Shown: positions 29,253-41,711 of the stretch, piece by piece
Layout of the letters: the number at the start of each line of letters is the position of its first letter
How positions within the stretch are numbered: position 1 is the stretch's first letter
Assembly (NCBI RefSeq): GCF_900129835.1
Contig: NZ_FQXA01000007.1
Coordinates: 62,001 to 126,000, forward strand
Direction: 5' to 3'
Length of the DNA: 64,000 nt
Source of the DNA: Stutzerimonas xanthomarina DSM 18231
Lineage (GTDB): Bacteria > Pseudomonadota > Gammaproteobacteria > Pseudomonadales > Pseudomonadaceae
Position numbers and translations under genes: made by a program
Notes under the pieces: generated by a model
Seen by the model: the letters and a program-made list of their open reading frames with translations, nothing else
Told to the model about the DNA's origin: nothing
The model's database searches: none

Positions 29253-30851
29253 TCAGTTGGCAGTAGCAGTGGCAGTAGAGGGCTGCAGAAACTCCGCGAT
29301 ATCGACCTGATCGAGCTGCTCCGGCCTGAGATGGCGGTCGCCGTAGCGCAGGTGTAACCCGGACGACAGGAACAGCGCGAAGAGATCGGCATCGATATGG
29401 CCACGGTCGCGCAGCCGCGCAAGAATGCGGAGCGACTCGCTTAGCGGCTTGGCCTTCTTGTAGGGGCGATCGCAGGCGGTCAGCGCCTCGAAGATGTCGG
29501 CGATGGCCATGATTCGTGCGGGTATCGACAGCTGTTCGGGTCCCAGTTGCCGCGGATAGCCGGTGCCGAGCAAGGTTTCATGGTGAGTGCCGGCATATTC
29601 CGGAACGCGCTGCAGGTTCTTGGGAAACGGCAAATTCTCCAGCATGACGATGGTCTGCACGATGTGCTCGTTGACCTTGAACCGCTCCTCGGCGGTCAGG
29701 GTGCCGCGGCTGACACTCAGGTTGTTTGCCGCAATCGTGCAGCCAGGCGCCGATGCGAAACTCCCGCCACTGTTCTTCGGTTTCGAAGCGGAAGTCGGCC
29801 AGCGGCCCTTCCGCCGTGGCATTGGCCTGTTCTGCCAGCATCAGCGCGAGCTCAGGGACACGGGCGCAATGCCCGCCGGTGTAGGCGCTCTTGGCGTCGA
29901 TTGCGCCTGCCAGGATCTCGATCATCGAGTCGATCAGTGCGGTTTGCGAGTCGATCAGGTTGTGGTTTTCCAACGCTACGGCCGACTGGGAGGCCAGTGC
30001 TTCGACGAACCGGAGGTTCTGCCTGCTGAACCTGATGAGGTCGCCGCTACCGGGTTCTGTCGCGTTCATGAATTGCAGAACACCGAGCACCTCGCCGCCA
30101 TGCGCAACCAACGGCACGCAGAGCATCGAAACCGTACGGTAGCCCGATTCCATATCAAAGCGTCGGGTGCCCGAGAGATCGAAGCGCGTCTCGCTGTAGA
30201 CGTCATCGATGATCACGGTTTCCTTGCGCAGGGCGACGTAGGTCGACACGTGCCGCTCGTTGGGCGCGCCACTGTTGTCATGCAGGGGCAGCTCGAACGC
30301 GGGCAACGGTCGGCCATCGACCGCAGGGTGAAGCGCAGGCTGTCGTGATCGGTCATCAGATAAAGCGTGGCGGCATCGGCGTTACAGATGCGCTTGCCTT
30401 GCATGAGGATGTGCTCTAGCAAGCGATGCTTGTCGCGTTCGGATGAAAGCAGCATGCCGTTTTCGACCAGGCTCGCCAGTTTCTCCTGCGCCTGTTCAAG
30501 GGCAAGGTTCTGGGCCTGCAGAGACTGCCGCATGGCGTCATGTTGTCGATGCAGATCATCGAGTTCGCGGATCAGCGAGCCGCACGTTTTGCCGGTGCTG
30601 AAATCAAGGTTGCGAAGGCGCTGCGTGTCCGCTGCCAGGGTGCCTAGAGAGTGGCGCACGGCGCTCAGGCAAACGAACAGCAGCGGCAGACCGATGAGCA
30701 TCAGCAGTAATTCAGCAAGCAGCACACTGCGTAGGTCGATCCAGTCGAAACCGACCAGCATCAGCACCGGTACGCTGGGTATGAGAACGAAGACTGCGAC
30801 TAGCGCTGAGGCCCAGGTCTCGTAGCTGAGCTTGTATTTGCTAGAGGTCAT
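29253..30851 (-). pseudogene. Decayed GAF/HD-GYP domain phosphodiesterase
   Basis: The reading starts at ATG 30851 (MTSSKYKLSYETWAS, with AGGAT upstream). It gives two membrane segments, a coiled coil and the first part of a GAF domain, then shifts frame near 30305 (one base appears missing after GCCGACCG). The GAF domain continues (ALASQSAVALENHNLIDSQ) into the HD half, FRIGAWLHDCGK. At about 29722-29730 the sequence jumps from HDCGK straight to NLSVSRGTLTAEER in another frame. Intact relatives, as I remember them, have over 100 residues between. The GYP part (THHETLLGTGYPRQL) and the end remain. With the linking metal-binding helices gone, cyclic-di-GMP hydrolysis is unlikely. Confidence 0.85.
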
Positions 30852-30965
30852 GCTGCATCCTGCGGCGATTACTTGACGGAAATACCAGGAAACTCTCGGT
30901 GAGCGAAGCCAGGTGCGATACACCGAGTCGAGGGCCATCGGCCAGCCAAGGAGATTACATTGATC

Positions 30966-31439
30966 ATGGTCACTAGAATCGCACCGCTAGGCAAAATTGC
31001 CCGAACTGTGCTTGCCCTTGGCTTTTTGACGGCGTCAGGGCTGGCAGTCGCGGACGAAATCAGTGAGCCCATTGGTTACATCATGAAAGTCCAGGGCGAG
31101 GCGAGCATGACCAGCCGTGGGCAGACCATCGATGCGCGGGTCGGCCAGGCTGTGATCATTGGTGCGACGCTGCGTACCGGCGCCGCGGGATCAATGGGTG
31201 TCACCCTGAGCGACAACACGGTGATGTCCTTTGGTCCCAATAGCGAGTTCACGCTGGACGAGTACCAGTTCGAGCCAGCCCACGAAGAGTTGAAGCTGAG
31301 CGCGAGCATCAGCCGAGGCACGCTGAATTTCATTTCCGGTGTGATTGCCAAGCTCAAGCCCGAGGCCGTCGAGCTGAAGACCCCGACCGGCACCATCGGA
31401 GTACGCGGCACGCACTTTCTGGTGAAGGTTAGCGAGTGA
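30966..31439 (+). CDS. Secreted FecR-domain protein
   Basis: The product has about 157 residues with a signal peptide (cleavage near LAVADE) and a single FecR domain: GYIMKVQGEASMTSRGQ, VGQAVIIGATLRTGAAGSMGVTLSDNTVMSFGPN split across strands, and VELKTPTGTIGVRGTHF at the end. It lacks the membrane anchor of anti-sigma FecR, so it is the stand-alone periplasmic type. AAGGAG lies six bases before an in-frame TTG at 30960, which is an equally possible start. It overlaps or abuts the OmpA-like gene. Such trios with a CHASE2 cyclase recur in proteobacteria; a sensory envelope role is inferred. Confidence 0.88.
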   Translation: MVTRIAPLGKIARTVLALGFLTASGLAVADEISEPIGYIMKVQGEASMTSRGQTIDARVGQAVIIGATLRTGAAGSMGVTLSDNTVMSFGPNSEFTLDEYQFEPAHEELKLSASISRGTLNFISGVIAKLKPEAVELKTPTGTIGVRGTHFLVKVSE

Positions 31440-31444
31440 GGCGA

Positions 31445-32038
31445 ATGCTGCAGAAAACGGTTGCGCTGTTGTTTTTCGCCCTGCTGATGACCGGTTGCGC
31501 GACAGGTAATTACGTCGTGCTTCTGGAAAGCCCCGATGGCACGACGGGTGCGGTGGTCATCGACGATGCACGCGGCCAGACGCGCCTTGATCGCAAGCAT
31601 CAGGGTGCCGTGATCGGTTCAAGGGGCTTCGGCGCGGGGCCGTTCACGGTTGGCGACCTGCGTATCGCGCGTGATTTCTCCGACGCGCTGGCTGCGCAGC
31701 CGGCGCTACCACAACGCTTCCAGTTGTATTTCAAGATCGGCAGCGCCGAGCTTACCGAGGAGTCGGAGCGGGCTATCGAGGATCTATTCGAGACGATCCG
31801 TCAGCGCGGCCCTTCAGCGGTCTCGGTCATCGGCCACACCGACACGCTCAGTGGTCCACGCTGGAACGAGCAGCTAGGGCTGATACGAGCGCAAGCTGTG
31901 GCCGAGATGTTGCGAAAGCGCCATATCGACGTGATCGATCTCAGGGTCTCGTCGCACGGCGAGCGCAATTTGCTGATCATGACACCCGACGGGGTGTCCG
32001 AACCGCGCAATCGCCGAGTGGAGGTCAGCGTCCGTTGA
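31445..32038 (+). CDS. OmpA-domain lipoprotein
   Basis: The product has about 197 residues from ATG 31445; a GTG at 31436 overlapping the upstream stop would add three. The lipoprotein signal ends at LLMTGC. The OmpA/MotB peptidoglycan-binding domain spans about 95-195 (FKIGSAELTEESERAIEDLF, VIGHTDTLSG, RRVEVSVR). It should tether to peptidoglycan from the outer membrane. It is co-transcribed with the FecR-domain gene and convergent with the cyclase gene, which starts on the other strand. Confidence 0.9.
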   Translation: MLQKTVALLFFALLMTGCATGNYVVLLESPDGTTGAVVIDDARGQTRLDRKHQGAVIGSRGFGAGPFTVGDLRIARDFSDALAAQPALPQRFQLYFKIGSAELTEESERAIEDLFETIRQRGPSAVSVIGHTDTLSGPRWNEQLGLIRAQAVAEMLRKRHIDVIDLRVSSHGERNLLIMTPDGVSEPRNRRVEVSVR

Positions 32039-32044
32039 GACCGT

Positions 32045-34147
32045 TCATTTATCCGTCATCACGATGAGTTCTCCGCGTTGCCCGCTGCGTAAACGCGCGA
32101 GTTGGTAATGCACCAACGCATCGTCCCGTCTTTGAGCAGACAGCCGTTCGAATGCGTCGAGCGCGTCTTCTTCGTCAGCTGACATCCGCTTGTATGCCGC
32201 CTCGTACAGAACGTCCGGTTGCGTATCGCAAGGCTCGTAAAGGCGGAGCGGCTGTTCCTTGCCCTTGAGCAATACATTGCCGACCGGTCGCATCGGTGTG
32301 TCAGGGTTGACATCGCGGATCGCCTGCGACACGCACAGCTCGGTGCCGAAATAACGGTTCACACCCTCGATCCGCGCGGCGACATTGACCGCGTCCCCGA
32401 CTGCACGGTAGTCGAACAGCGTCGAGCCACCGAAATTGCCCACGACCACCTCGCCGCTGTGCACGCCAATGCGAGTCCTTCCAAGAGCAATTCCGGCGGC
32501 GTGCTGGGCGGCGGCATGCTCTCGAGTGAAGCGGCGAATCTCTAGGGCGCAAGCGAGGACTCGTTGCTGATGATCGGGCTGCGTCAGCGGTGCGGAGAAA
32601 AGGATGGCCATGCCGTCGCCCATGATGCGTTCCAGCGTTCCGTGATGGCGGAAGGCGATCTGGATAATGCCCTCCAGATATTCATTGAGCATGCTTACCA
32701 CTCGCTCCGGCGGTTGCCCCTCCATCAGCCGAGTCGAATCCGCCAGGTCAGTAAAGACGAAGCTGCAGCAGCGCCGCTCGCCGCCCAGGCGCAACTGTTC
32801 GGGGTGGCGGACCAGATGCTCGACGAGGTTCGGTGAGATATAGCGGCAGAAGGCTTCGCGCACCCAGCGCTGCTGCTGTTCGCTGGCACGATGGCGAGCA
32901 ATGCTGGCGCCAAGGTAGGCAATGGCTAGGCCCAGGCTAGGGCTAAGCGCATCGAACAGCAGGCCATGGCGTGAATAGGCCCACCAGGCAAGAAGGTTCA
33001 GCGTGACCAGCAGCCCCGCCGATACCAGGGCAGCGGTCAATGCTCCGGTAGTGAGCGTGATGCCGCAGAGCAGCAGGGCGGCGAGAAGAAGCGTCAGTGC
33101 TTCGATCGGACTGGCCCAGTAAGGGCGTTGCAGCGGCGCTCCGTACAGTGCCTGCTCGATGGCCTGTGCATGCACCTGTACGCCGGGAACCATGCCGCCA
33201 AGCGGGCTGAAGCGGAGGTCCTGCAGCCCTTGCGCCGAGCTGCCGACCAGCACGACTGCACCGTGCAGCCGGGCGTCGGGGTGTTCCTTGAACAGCTGCC
33301 ATGCCGGCAAGTTTTGTGCGCTCATGTCGGCGCGATAGTGCACCCATAGCTCTCCGCGACTATTGGTTGGAAGAGCGATGCGGCCTATGTCGACCTGTGC
33401 GACGTCACCGCGCGAATCGGCGTCGACGCGGTAGAGCTTTTGCTTCAGAAAAACGCGCATCGCTTCAGCCGAAAGTGAAGGCAGCAGGTGATCGTCTACC
33501 TTGATCATCAGCGGCACGCGCCTTACCACGCCGTCCCCGTCCGGTTGGAATGTCATGGCACCGCTTCCTGCCGCAGCCGATTCCAGTTCGGGCAATGCTG
33601 TGGCGGTACCGGCATACGTCGGAAAGGCGGGACTGGCCGCATCGGCCGGCAGTCGCACGGCGAAGCGGCTAATAGGCGTGGAACGAGTCGGCGCACGTGT
33701 TGCCGCAAAGCCGAGAACGCTGGGCTGGCGCTTCATTGCCTCGGCGAACTGCTGGTCATGGTCAGGCAACTGCTTCAGTTGCGCTGCGAGTTCGGATGGG
33801 AGCTGTTCGTGCAGTTGCGTCGGGGAGCTGCGGTCCGGTTCGGCGAACAGCACGTCGAATACCACAACGGCAGCGCCTGCCTCATGCAGCCGATCCAGCA
33901 GCTGCGCCATCTGGTCCCGGGGCCACGGCCACTGACCGAGACGCGCGAGGCTGTCCTCGTCGATGTCCAGGACCAACACCTTGGTTTCTGCCGGTGCGGG
34001 CCGTGGTTGCCAGCGTTGATACTGATCGAACAGGCTGTTGCGCAGTGTCTGCAGCAGCATCGGTTCGGCGAGATAGAGCGCGCATGCTGCCAGCAAACCC
34101 ATGCTGGCAAGCAGCACGCGTGGTGCCAGACGGCCGGGTAGAGTCAT
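32045..34147 (-). CDS. CHASE2-domain class III adenylate/guanylate cyclase
   Basis: The protein has 700 residues from ATG 34147 (GGGAG upstream; a TTG at 34165 is less likely). An N-terminal membrane segment is followed by a periplasmic CHASE2 domain (about 40-320, with VLVLDIDEDSLARLGQWPWPRD and VVLVGSSAQGLQDLRFSP). Three closely spaced membrane segments come next (about 335-410), then a class III cyclase domain. In the cyclase, the metal-binding Asp is in FTDLADSTRLMEG, a second Asp in IMGDGMAILFSAP, and the transition-state Asn/Arg in VGDAVNVAARIEG. Catalytic residues look complete. Product specificity (cAMP or cGMP) cannot be read with certainty. The FecR and OmpA genes end six bases away on the other strand. 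Confidence 0.92.
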   Translation of the reverse strand: MTLPGRLAPRVLLASMGLLAACALYLAEPMLLQTLRNSLFDQYQRWQPRPAPAETKVLVLDIDEDSLARLGQWPWPRDQMAQLLDRLHEAGAAVVVFDVLFAEPDRSSPTQLHEQLPSELAAQLKQLPDHDQQFAEAMKRQPSVLGFAATRAPTRSTPISRFAVRLPADAASPAFPTYAGTATALPELESAAAGSGAMTFQPDGDGVVRRVPLMIKVDDHLLPSLSAEAMRVFLKQKLYRVDADSRGDVAQVDIGRIALPTNSRGELWVHYRADMSAQNLPAWQLFKEHPDARLHGAVVLVGSSAQGLQDLRFSPLGGMVPGVQVHAQAIEQALYGAPLQRPYWASPIEALTLLLAALLLCGITLTTGALTAALVSAGLLVTLNLLAWWAYSRHGLLFDALSPSLGLAIAYLGASIARHRASEQQQRWVREAFCRYISPNLVEHLVRHPEQLRLGGERRCCSFVFTDLADSTRLMEGQPPERVVSMLNEYLEGIIQIAFRHHGTLERIMGDGMAILFSAPLTQPDHQQRVLACALEIRRFTREHAAAQHAAGIALGRTRIGVHSGEVVVGNFGGSTLFDYRAVGDAVNVAARIEGVNRYFGTELCVSQAIRDVNPDTPMRPVGNVLLKGKEQPLRLYEPCDTQPDVLYEAAYKRMSADEEDALDAFERLSAQRRDDALVHYQLARLRSGQRGELIVMTDK

Positions 34148-34186
34148 CCGTCGCGCTCCCTGCAACCGGCCGATGGGCTGGCCGGG

Positions 34187-34567
34187 TTAGTCGAGGACCA
34201 GAACGGCGTCCATTTCGACTTGAGCACCCTTGGGCAGGGCAGCGATGCCAATAGCGGCTCGCGCGGGGTAGGGCTGCTGGAAGTAACGGCTCATGATCTC
34301 GTTGACGGTGGCAAAGTTGCCCAGATCGGTGAGGAAGATGTTCAGTTTGACGATGTCTTTCAGCGATCCCCCAGCGGCCTCGGCGACGGCCTTAAGGTTC
34401 TCGAAGACCTGTACGGTCTGGGCTTCGAAGCCCTCCACCAGTTGCATCGTTTTCGGATCCAGCGGGATCTGACCGGACATGTACACGGTGTTGCCCGCCT
34501 TGATCGCTTGGGAATAGGTGCCGATGGCGGCGGGGGCATTTTCGGTGTTGATGACGGTGCGGGGCAT
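34187..34567 (-). CDS. ridA: Enamine/imine deaminase RidA
   Basis: The protein has 126 residues. The YjgF/RidA family pattern is complete: the start [35 protein letters not shown], and the active-site Arg in [20 protein letters not shown]. It hydrolyses reactive enamine/imine intermediates made by PLP enzymes. It lies downstream of spoT on the same strand, the usual place in pseudomonads. Confidence 0.96.
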   Translation of the reverse strand: MPRTVINTENAPAAIGTYSQAIKAGNTVYMSGQIPLDPKTMQLVEGFEAQTVQVFENLKAVAEAAGGSLKDIVKLNIFLTDLGNFATVNEIMSRYFQQPYPARAAIGIAALPKGAQVEMDAVLVLD

Positions 34568-34607
34568 GAAGGACTCCGGATAGAAGACGAGAAAACGCTA
34601 GAGCCTG

Positions 34608-34642
34608 AAGGCTGAACGAATACGCGTCCTTCGTCCAGCCTT
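34608..34642. repeat. Inverted repeat between ridA and spoT
   Basis: AAGGCTGAACGAA and TTCGTCCAGCCTT are complementary except at one position, around a 9-base centre. No T-run follows in either direction, so a terminator is uncertain. It could weaken read-through from spoT into ridA or be a repeat remnant. It shares the AAGGCTGA word (complement TCAGCCTT) with the tandem repeat at 734-754. Confidence 0.55.
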
Positions 34643-34669
34643 TAGCCGCCAGCACTCTTATCGATTTTT

Positions 34670-36778
<2,109 letters not shown>

Positions 36779-36838
36779 GGGATTGCTCCTTGCCGGCAGG
36801 GCGCTATGTTTGCGGTTCGACTTCGACCTGGCATTTAT

Positions 36839-37102
36839 TCAGAGGGCCTCGTTGGGCTCTTCCTCATACTGAGCGAACAGTGGCTCGTCGTCGACGATAT
36901 CGTCTTGGGCGATGACGTCGTAATCCACCAGGCCGGAGGCGATTTCACGCAGCGCCACCACGGTTGGCTTGTCATTTTCCCAGGCTACCTTCGGCTCTTT
37001 GCCGCCAGTAGCCAGCTGACGCGAGCGCTTGGTGGCGAGCATGACCAGCTCGAAGCGGTTATCTACGTTGTCCAGACAGTCTTCAACGGTAACGCGGGCC
37101 AT
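36839..37102 (-). CDS. rpoZ: RNA polymerase omega subunit
   Basis: The 87-residue protein begins [31 protein letters not shown], which is diagnostic for omega. Two upstream in-frame ATGs exist (37117 and a little below), but the ATG at 37102 gives the conserved start. Omega helps assemble beta-prime and forms part of a ppGpp site. It is 60 bases upstream of spoT, and the pair is likely co-transcribed. Confidence 0.97.
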   Translation of the reverse strand: MARVTVEDCLDNVDNRFELVMLATKRSRQLATGGKEPKVAWENDKPTVVALREIASGLVDYDVIAQDDIVDDEPLFAQYEEEPNEAL

Positions 37103-37276
37103 GGTGTTCCTCATCAATAGCGGTAAAGCATGCCCGAATGGGCGAGCGGACGGGATAGTCTAAAAAATCACCAGCCAATAGGGAAGCAGTAAAACGCTCT
37201 CCGCCGCCGTGGCGGCCTTTTAGCGGACCAAGAGGGCGTCCGCAACCGCGACTAGATTAGTCGCGCCGCCCTGATT

Positions 37277-37963
<687 letters not shown>

Positions 37964-38827
37964 TTACTCGATATTCTGGACCTGCTCGCGCATCTGCTCG
38001 ATGAGGACCTTGAGATTGACCGCCGCCTGGGTGCTGCGCGTATCGAAAGCTTTGGAACCCAGGGTGTTGGCTTCGCGGTTGAGTTCCTGCATGAGGAAAT
38101 CCAGACGGCGTCCGGCAGCCCCGCCGGACTTCAATACCCGGCGCACCTCGGTGACGTGGGTGCCGAGACGATCGAGTTCTTCGGCTACGTCGCTCTTCTG
38201 CGCCAGCATCACAAGTTCCTGCTCGAGGCGCTGAGGGTCCAGTTCGACGCGCATTTCTGCGCAGCGGTCGAGGAGCTTTTGGCGCTGCGCTGCGAGCATC
38301 TGTGGAACCTGGCTGCGGAGCGTGGCGGTTTCAGTGCCGATAGCGTCGAGGCGTTCGTTGATCAAGCGAGCAAGCTCTTCGCCTTCGCGTAGGCGGCCGG
38401 CCTTCATCTGTTCCAACGCCTGGTGAAACAACTGCAGAGCCGTGCTATTTAGCGCCTGCGGGTCTGCCGAGTCGCCCACCAGGACGCCGGGCCAGGCGAG
38501 AATCTCCAACGGGTTGAGCGCTGCGGGCTGCTTGATCAAGGCCGCAACGTTTTCAGCTGCGCTGATCAGCTGGCGGGCCCGCTCTTGGTCGACTTGCATC
38601 GAGCGACCAGCGGCATCTTCAGCGAAGCGCAGCGTGCATTCGACCTTCCCGCGCGAGAGGCCCTTGCGCAACGCCTCGCGGACCGCACCTTCGAGATCGC
38701 GAAACGCCTCGGGCAAACGCAGGTGCGGTTCGAGATAGCGATGGTTGACCGAGCGGATCTCCCAGCTGAGGGTGCCGTGCTCGCCAGCCAGCTCGGCGCG
38801 GGCGAAAGCGGTCATGCTGTAAATCAT
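37964..38827 (-). CDS. yicC: YicC-family endoribonuclease
   Basis: The 287-residue protein starts MIYSMTAFARAELAGEHGTLSWEIRSVNHRYLE, the YicC N-domain, and ends with the DUF1732 domain (DVAEELDRLGTHVTEVRRVL, FLMQELNREANTLGSK). E. coli YicC acts as an RNA-degrading adaptor/endonuclease. It stands first in the yicC-gmk-rpoZ-spoT-ridA run and is divergent from rph, the conserved pseudomonad arrangement. Confidence 0.95.
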   Translation of the reverse strand: MIYSMTAFARAELAGEHGTLSWEIRSVNHRYLEPHLRLPEAFRDLEGAVREALRKGLSRGKVECTLRFAEDAAGRSMQVDQERARQLISAAENVAALIKQPAALNPLEILAWPGVLVGDSADPQALNSTALQLFHQALEQMKAGRLREGEELARLINERLDAIGTETATLRSQVPQMLAAQRQKLLDRCAEMRVELDPQRLEQELVMLAQKSDVAEELDRLGTHVTEVRRVLKSGGAAGRRLDFLMQELNREANTLGSKAFDTRSTQAAVNLKVLIEQMREQVQNIE

Positions 38828-39038
38828 GGGGACCTCCCGGTGCGGTGACGAAAGGCGGAGGATTGTAAATGAAAACGCGGCCAGTGACCTTGATGCCGCG
38901 TCGACTGGGAATTGAGATCGCTCGTCTTTGGGCGATCCGTTGCAGCATGGTTTGGCCTCGGGTGGCTCGACGGTGGCCCTTATGGTGGGTCACGCCTCTA
39001 TAATGGCCGTCACTCATTTCAGATCAGGATATGTCCCA

Positions 39039-39761
39039 ATGAAGCGTCCCAGTGGCCGCGCCGCCGACCAGCTGCGTTCAATCCGCATCACTCGTAACTA
39101 CACCAAGCACGCTGAAGGGTCGGTGCTGGTGGAGTTCGGCGACACCAAGGTGATCTGCACTGCCAGCGTCGAGAATGGCGTGCCCCGATTCCTCAAAGGG
39201 CAGGGGCAGGGCTGGCTGACTGCAGAGTACGGCATGCTCCCGCGCGCCACTGGCGAACGTAACCAACGTGAAGCCAGCCGGGGCAAGCAGGGTGGACGCA
39301 CGCTGGAAATTCAGCGGCTCATCGGTCGGTCGCTGCGTGCAGCGCTGGACATGAGCAAGCTTGGTGAGAACACCATCTATATCGATTGCGATGTCATTCA
39401 GGCCGATGGCGGCACGCGTACTGCTTCGATCACCGGCGCGATGGTTGCTCTGGTGGATGCATTGAAGTTGATGAAAAAGCGCGGCGGGCTCAAGGGTGGT
39501 GATCCGCTCAAGCAGATGGTCTCGGCAGTATCGGTAGGTATTTACCAGGGTGAACCGGTCCTCGACCTAGATTATCTGGAGGATTCGGCGGCCGAAACGG
39601 ACCTCAACGTGGTGATGACCAGCGCTGGCGGCTTTATCGAGATCCAGGGTACGGCTGAGGGTGCGCCTTTCCAGCCTGCAGAGCTGAACGCGATGTTGGC
39701 GTTGGCGCAAAGCGGAATGCAGGAGCTGTTTGCTTTGCAACTTGCCGCGCTGGCTGACTAA
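39039..39761 (+). CDS. rph: Ribonuclease PH
   Basis: The 240-residue phosphorolytic 3'-5' exoribonuclease trims tRNA 3' ends. The ATG at 39039 begins [28 protein letters not shown], as in the family; the frame upstream is not conserved. Motifs include [12 protein letters not shown] and [18 protein letters not shown]. It is followed after 18 bases by a small membrane-protein gene, probably in the same transcript. Confidence 0.98.
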   Translation: MKRPSGRAADQLRSIRITRNYTKHAEGSVLVEFGDTKVICTASVENGVPRFLKGQGQGWLTAEYGMLPRATGERNQREASRGKQGGRTLEIQRLIGRSLRAALDMSKLGENTIYIDCDVIQADGGTRTASITGAMVALVDALKLMKKRGGLKGGDPLKQMVSAVSVGIYQGEPVLDLDYLEDSAAETDLNVVMTSAGGFIEIQGTAEGAPFQPAELNAMLALAQSGMQELFALQLAALAD

Positions 39762-39779
39762 GGAACAGAGGAGAACGTC

Positions 39780-40148
39780 ATGTCTGATAAGGAGCTGGTT
39801 TCGCAGCCCTCTGCGCAAGCGCGGCAATGGGCCATGTTCTGTCATTACTCGGCGTTCTTCTGGTTTCTGGTGCCGATGATTGGCAACGTACTGGGGCCGT
39901 TGATCATCTGGCAATTGAAGAAGGATATGGATCCCTTCGTCGATGAGCAGGGCAAGGAAGCACTCAACTTCCAGATCACCTTCAGCATCCTGCTGATGAT
40001 TTGCGGAGTGCTTGCCTGGATTCTGATCGGCTTTCCGTTGATGGCGCTGATCAGCGTCGTGGCGTTGGTGCTGGTGGTGATTGCCGGAATCCGCGCCAAC
40101 GAGGGCAAGCCTTATCGTTACCCGTTTTGCTGGCGGATCGTGAAATAG
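39780..40148 (+). CDS. DUF4870-type small membrane protein
   Basis: The 122-residue protein has AMFCHYSAFFWFLVPMIGNVLGPLIIWQLKK split over the first membrane helix, then DEQGKEALNFQITFSILLM. The pattern ARQWAM..HYS with the D.QGKEALNFQ motif is typical of DUF4870/Tic20-like proteins. Three membrane segments are predicted. Its function is unknown. GAGGAG precedes the ATG. A terminator follows. Confidence 0.9.
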   Translation: MSDKELVSQPSAQARQWAMFCHYSAFFWFLVPMIGNVLGPLIIWQLKKDMDPFVDEQGKEALNFQITFSILLMICGVLAWILIGFPLMALISVVALVLVVIAGIRANEGKPYRYPFCWRIVK

Positions 40149-40165
40149 CTTCTCGTCCGGGTTGG

Positions 40166-40200
40166 GCCCAGCAAAAACACCCTTGCTGGGCGTGTTCTTT
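40166..40200 (+). terminator. Rho-independent terminator after the DUF4870 gene
   Basis: A perfect 9-base stem GCCCAGCAA / TTGCTGGGC (40166-40174, 40183-40191) is followed by GTGTTCTTT. It separates rph and the small membrane gene from convergent crc. Confidence 0.8.
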
Positions 40201-40205
40201 CGGAT

Positions 40206-40985
40206 TTAGAGGCTTAGCGTCCAGTCGTAATCCACGACCAGCGGCGCATGCTGCGAGAAGCGCGGCTGGCGCGGCAAACGGGCGTTGCGGACGAAGCGGC
40301 GCATGCCGGATGTGAGGATCTGGTAATCGAAGCGCCAACCCAGATTAAGCATCTGAGCCTGTTCCGTCTCGGGCCACCAGCTGTACAGATCGCCCTCGCG
40401 CGTGACTTCGCGCATGGCATCGATATAGCCCATGTTGCCAAAGATCTCATCCAGCCAGGCGCGTTCAGGCGCCAGAAAGCCGGTCGCCTGCTGGCAATCG
40501 CGCCAGTTCTTAACATCCAGCTTCTGGTGCGCAACATGCAGCGAGCCACAATAGATGTACTCGCGACGCTTGCGGCGCTGCTTGTCGAGGTAATGGGCGA
40601 AATCATCCATGAACTTGAATTTCTGATTCAGGTCCTCGTCCCCGCCCCGGCCGGTTGGCAATAGCAGCGAGGCGATGCTGACCTTGTCGAAGTCCGCTTG
40701 CAGATAACGGCCGTAGCGGTCGGCAGTCTCGAATCCGAGGCCCATGATGACAGCCTTTGGCTGCAGCCTGGAGTACAGCGCGACGCCGCCCTGTTCAGGG
40801 ATTTCGGCATCGACGGTATAGAGAAAATATCCGTCGAGTTGGTAGGCTGGATCGTCGAGTTCTACTACGGAAGCGCGGGTATCCTGCAGGCAGATGACAT
40901 CGGCATTCTGCGCTTGCAACCAGCTGAGTAATCCTCGCTGCGCCGCCGCTTGAATGCCATTCACGTTGACGCTGATGATCCGCAT
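40206..40985 (-). CDS. crc: Catabolite repression control protein Crc
   Basis: The 259-residue protein has an EEP (exonuclease III-like) fold, beginning MRIISVNVNGIQAAAQRGLLSWLQ and ending PLVVDYDWTLSL. It matches pseudomonad Crc in length and sequence. Crc has no nuclease activity; it acts with Hfq on A-rich leader motifs to repress translation of genes for less preferred carbon sources. The divergent pyrE neighbour is the standard context. A candidate target motif occurs in this window upstream of the lactate/glycolate permease. Confidence 0.97.
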   Translation of the reverse strand: MRIISVNVNGIQAAAQRGLLSWLQAQNADVICLQDTRASVVELDDPAYQLDGYFLYTVDAEIPEQGGVALYSRLQPKAVIMGLGFETADRYGRYLQADFDKVSIASLLLPTGRGGDEDLNQKFKFMDDFAHYLDKQRRKRREYIYCGSLHVAHQKLDVKNWRDCQQATGFLAPERAWLDEIFGNMGYIDAMREVTREGDLYSWWPETEQAQMLNLGWRFDYQILTSGMRRFVRNARLPRQPRFSQHAPLVVDYDWTLSL

Positions 40986-41069
40986 AAATGGCCCCTAAAA
41001 ACACGTGCGTGTATGATAACCCAAGCTCTTTGCAATTAGCTAAATCAGTGTCTTCCGGGAATATTCTTC

Positions 41070-41711
41070 ATGCAGGCGTACCAGCGCGAATTCATTCGCT
41101 TCGCCATCGAGCGCGGGGTTCTGCGCTTCGGTGAGTTCACTCTGAAGTCCGGGCGCACCAGCCCCTACTTCTTCAATGCCGGGTTGTTCAACAGTGGCGC
41201 GGCGCTGGCACAGTTGGGACGCTTCTACGCGGCTGCGGTTGCCGAGAGCGGTATCGATTTCGACGTGATCTTCGGCCCGGCCTATAAGGGCATTCCGCTG
41301 GCAGCAGCGACGGCAATCTCGCTGGCTGAGCATCACCAGCGTGACCTGCCCTGGTGCTTTAACCGCAAGGAAGCCAAGGACCATGGCGAAGGCGGCACGT
41401 TGGTCGGTGCGCCGCTCAGTGGCCGCGTGCTGATTGTCGATGACGTGATCACTGCTGGAACTGCGATTCGTGAAGTCATGCAGATCATCCAGGCTCAGGG
41501 GGCACAAGCCGCCGGCGTGCTGATTGCGTTGAATCGGCAGGAGCGAGGCCAAGGCCAGCTGTCGGCTATTCAGGAAGTGGAGCAGGACTATGGAATGCCC
41601 GTGGTCAGCATTGTTTCACTCGCTCAGGTGCTGGAGTTTCTAGGGCAGGATGACCAGCTCAAGCGCTATTTGCCGGCAGTCGAGGCCTATCGGGACCAAT
41701 ACGGGATCTGA
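41070..41711 (+). CDS. pyrE: Orotate phosphoribosyltransferase
   Basis: The 213-residue enzyme makes orotidine-5'-phosphate in pyrimidine synthesis. The start [29 protein letters not shown] and the PRPP-binding loop [13 protein letters not shown] are diagnostic. It is divergent from crc with an 84-base gap. Confidence 0.98.
   Translation: MQAYQREFIRFAIERGVLRFGEFTLKSGRTSPYFFNAGLFNSGAALAQLGRFYAAAVAESGIDFDVIFGPAYKGIPLAAATAISLAEHHQRDLPWCFNRKEAKDHGEGGTLVGAPLSGRVLIVDDVITAGTAIREVMQIIQAQGAQAAGVLIALNRQERGQGQLSAIQEVEQDYGMPVVSIVSLAQVLEFLGQDDQLKRYLPAVEAYRDQYGI

Noticed and set aside
37248..37264. Palindrome GCGACTA-gat-TAGTCGC between gmk and rpoZ as a terminator
   Set aside because: No T-run follows in the direction of transcription, and gmk-rpoZ are usually co-transcribed; left as an unexplained small palindrome.
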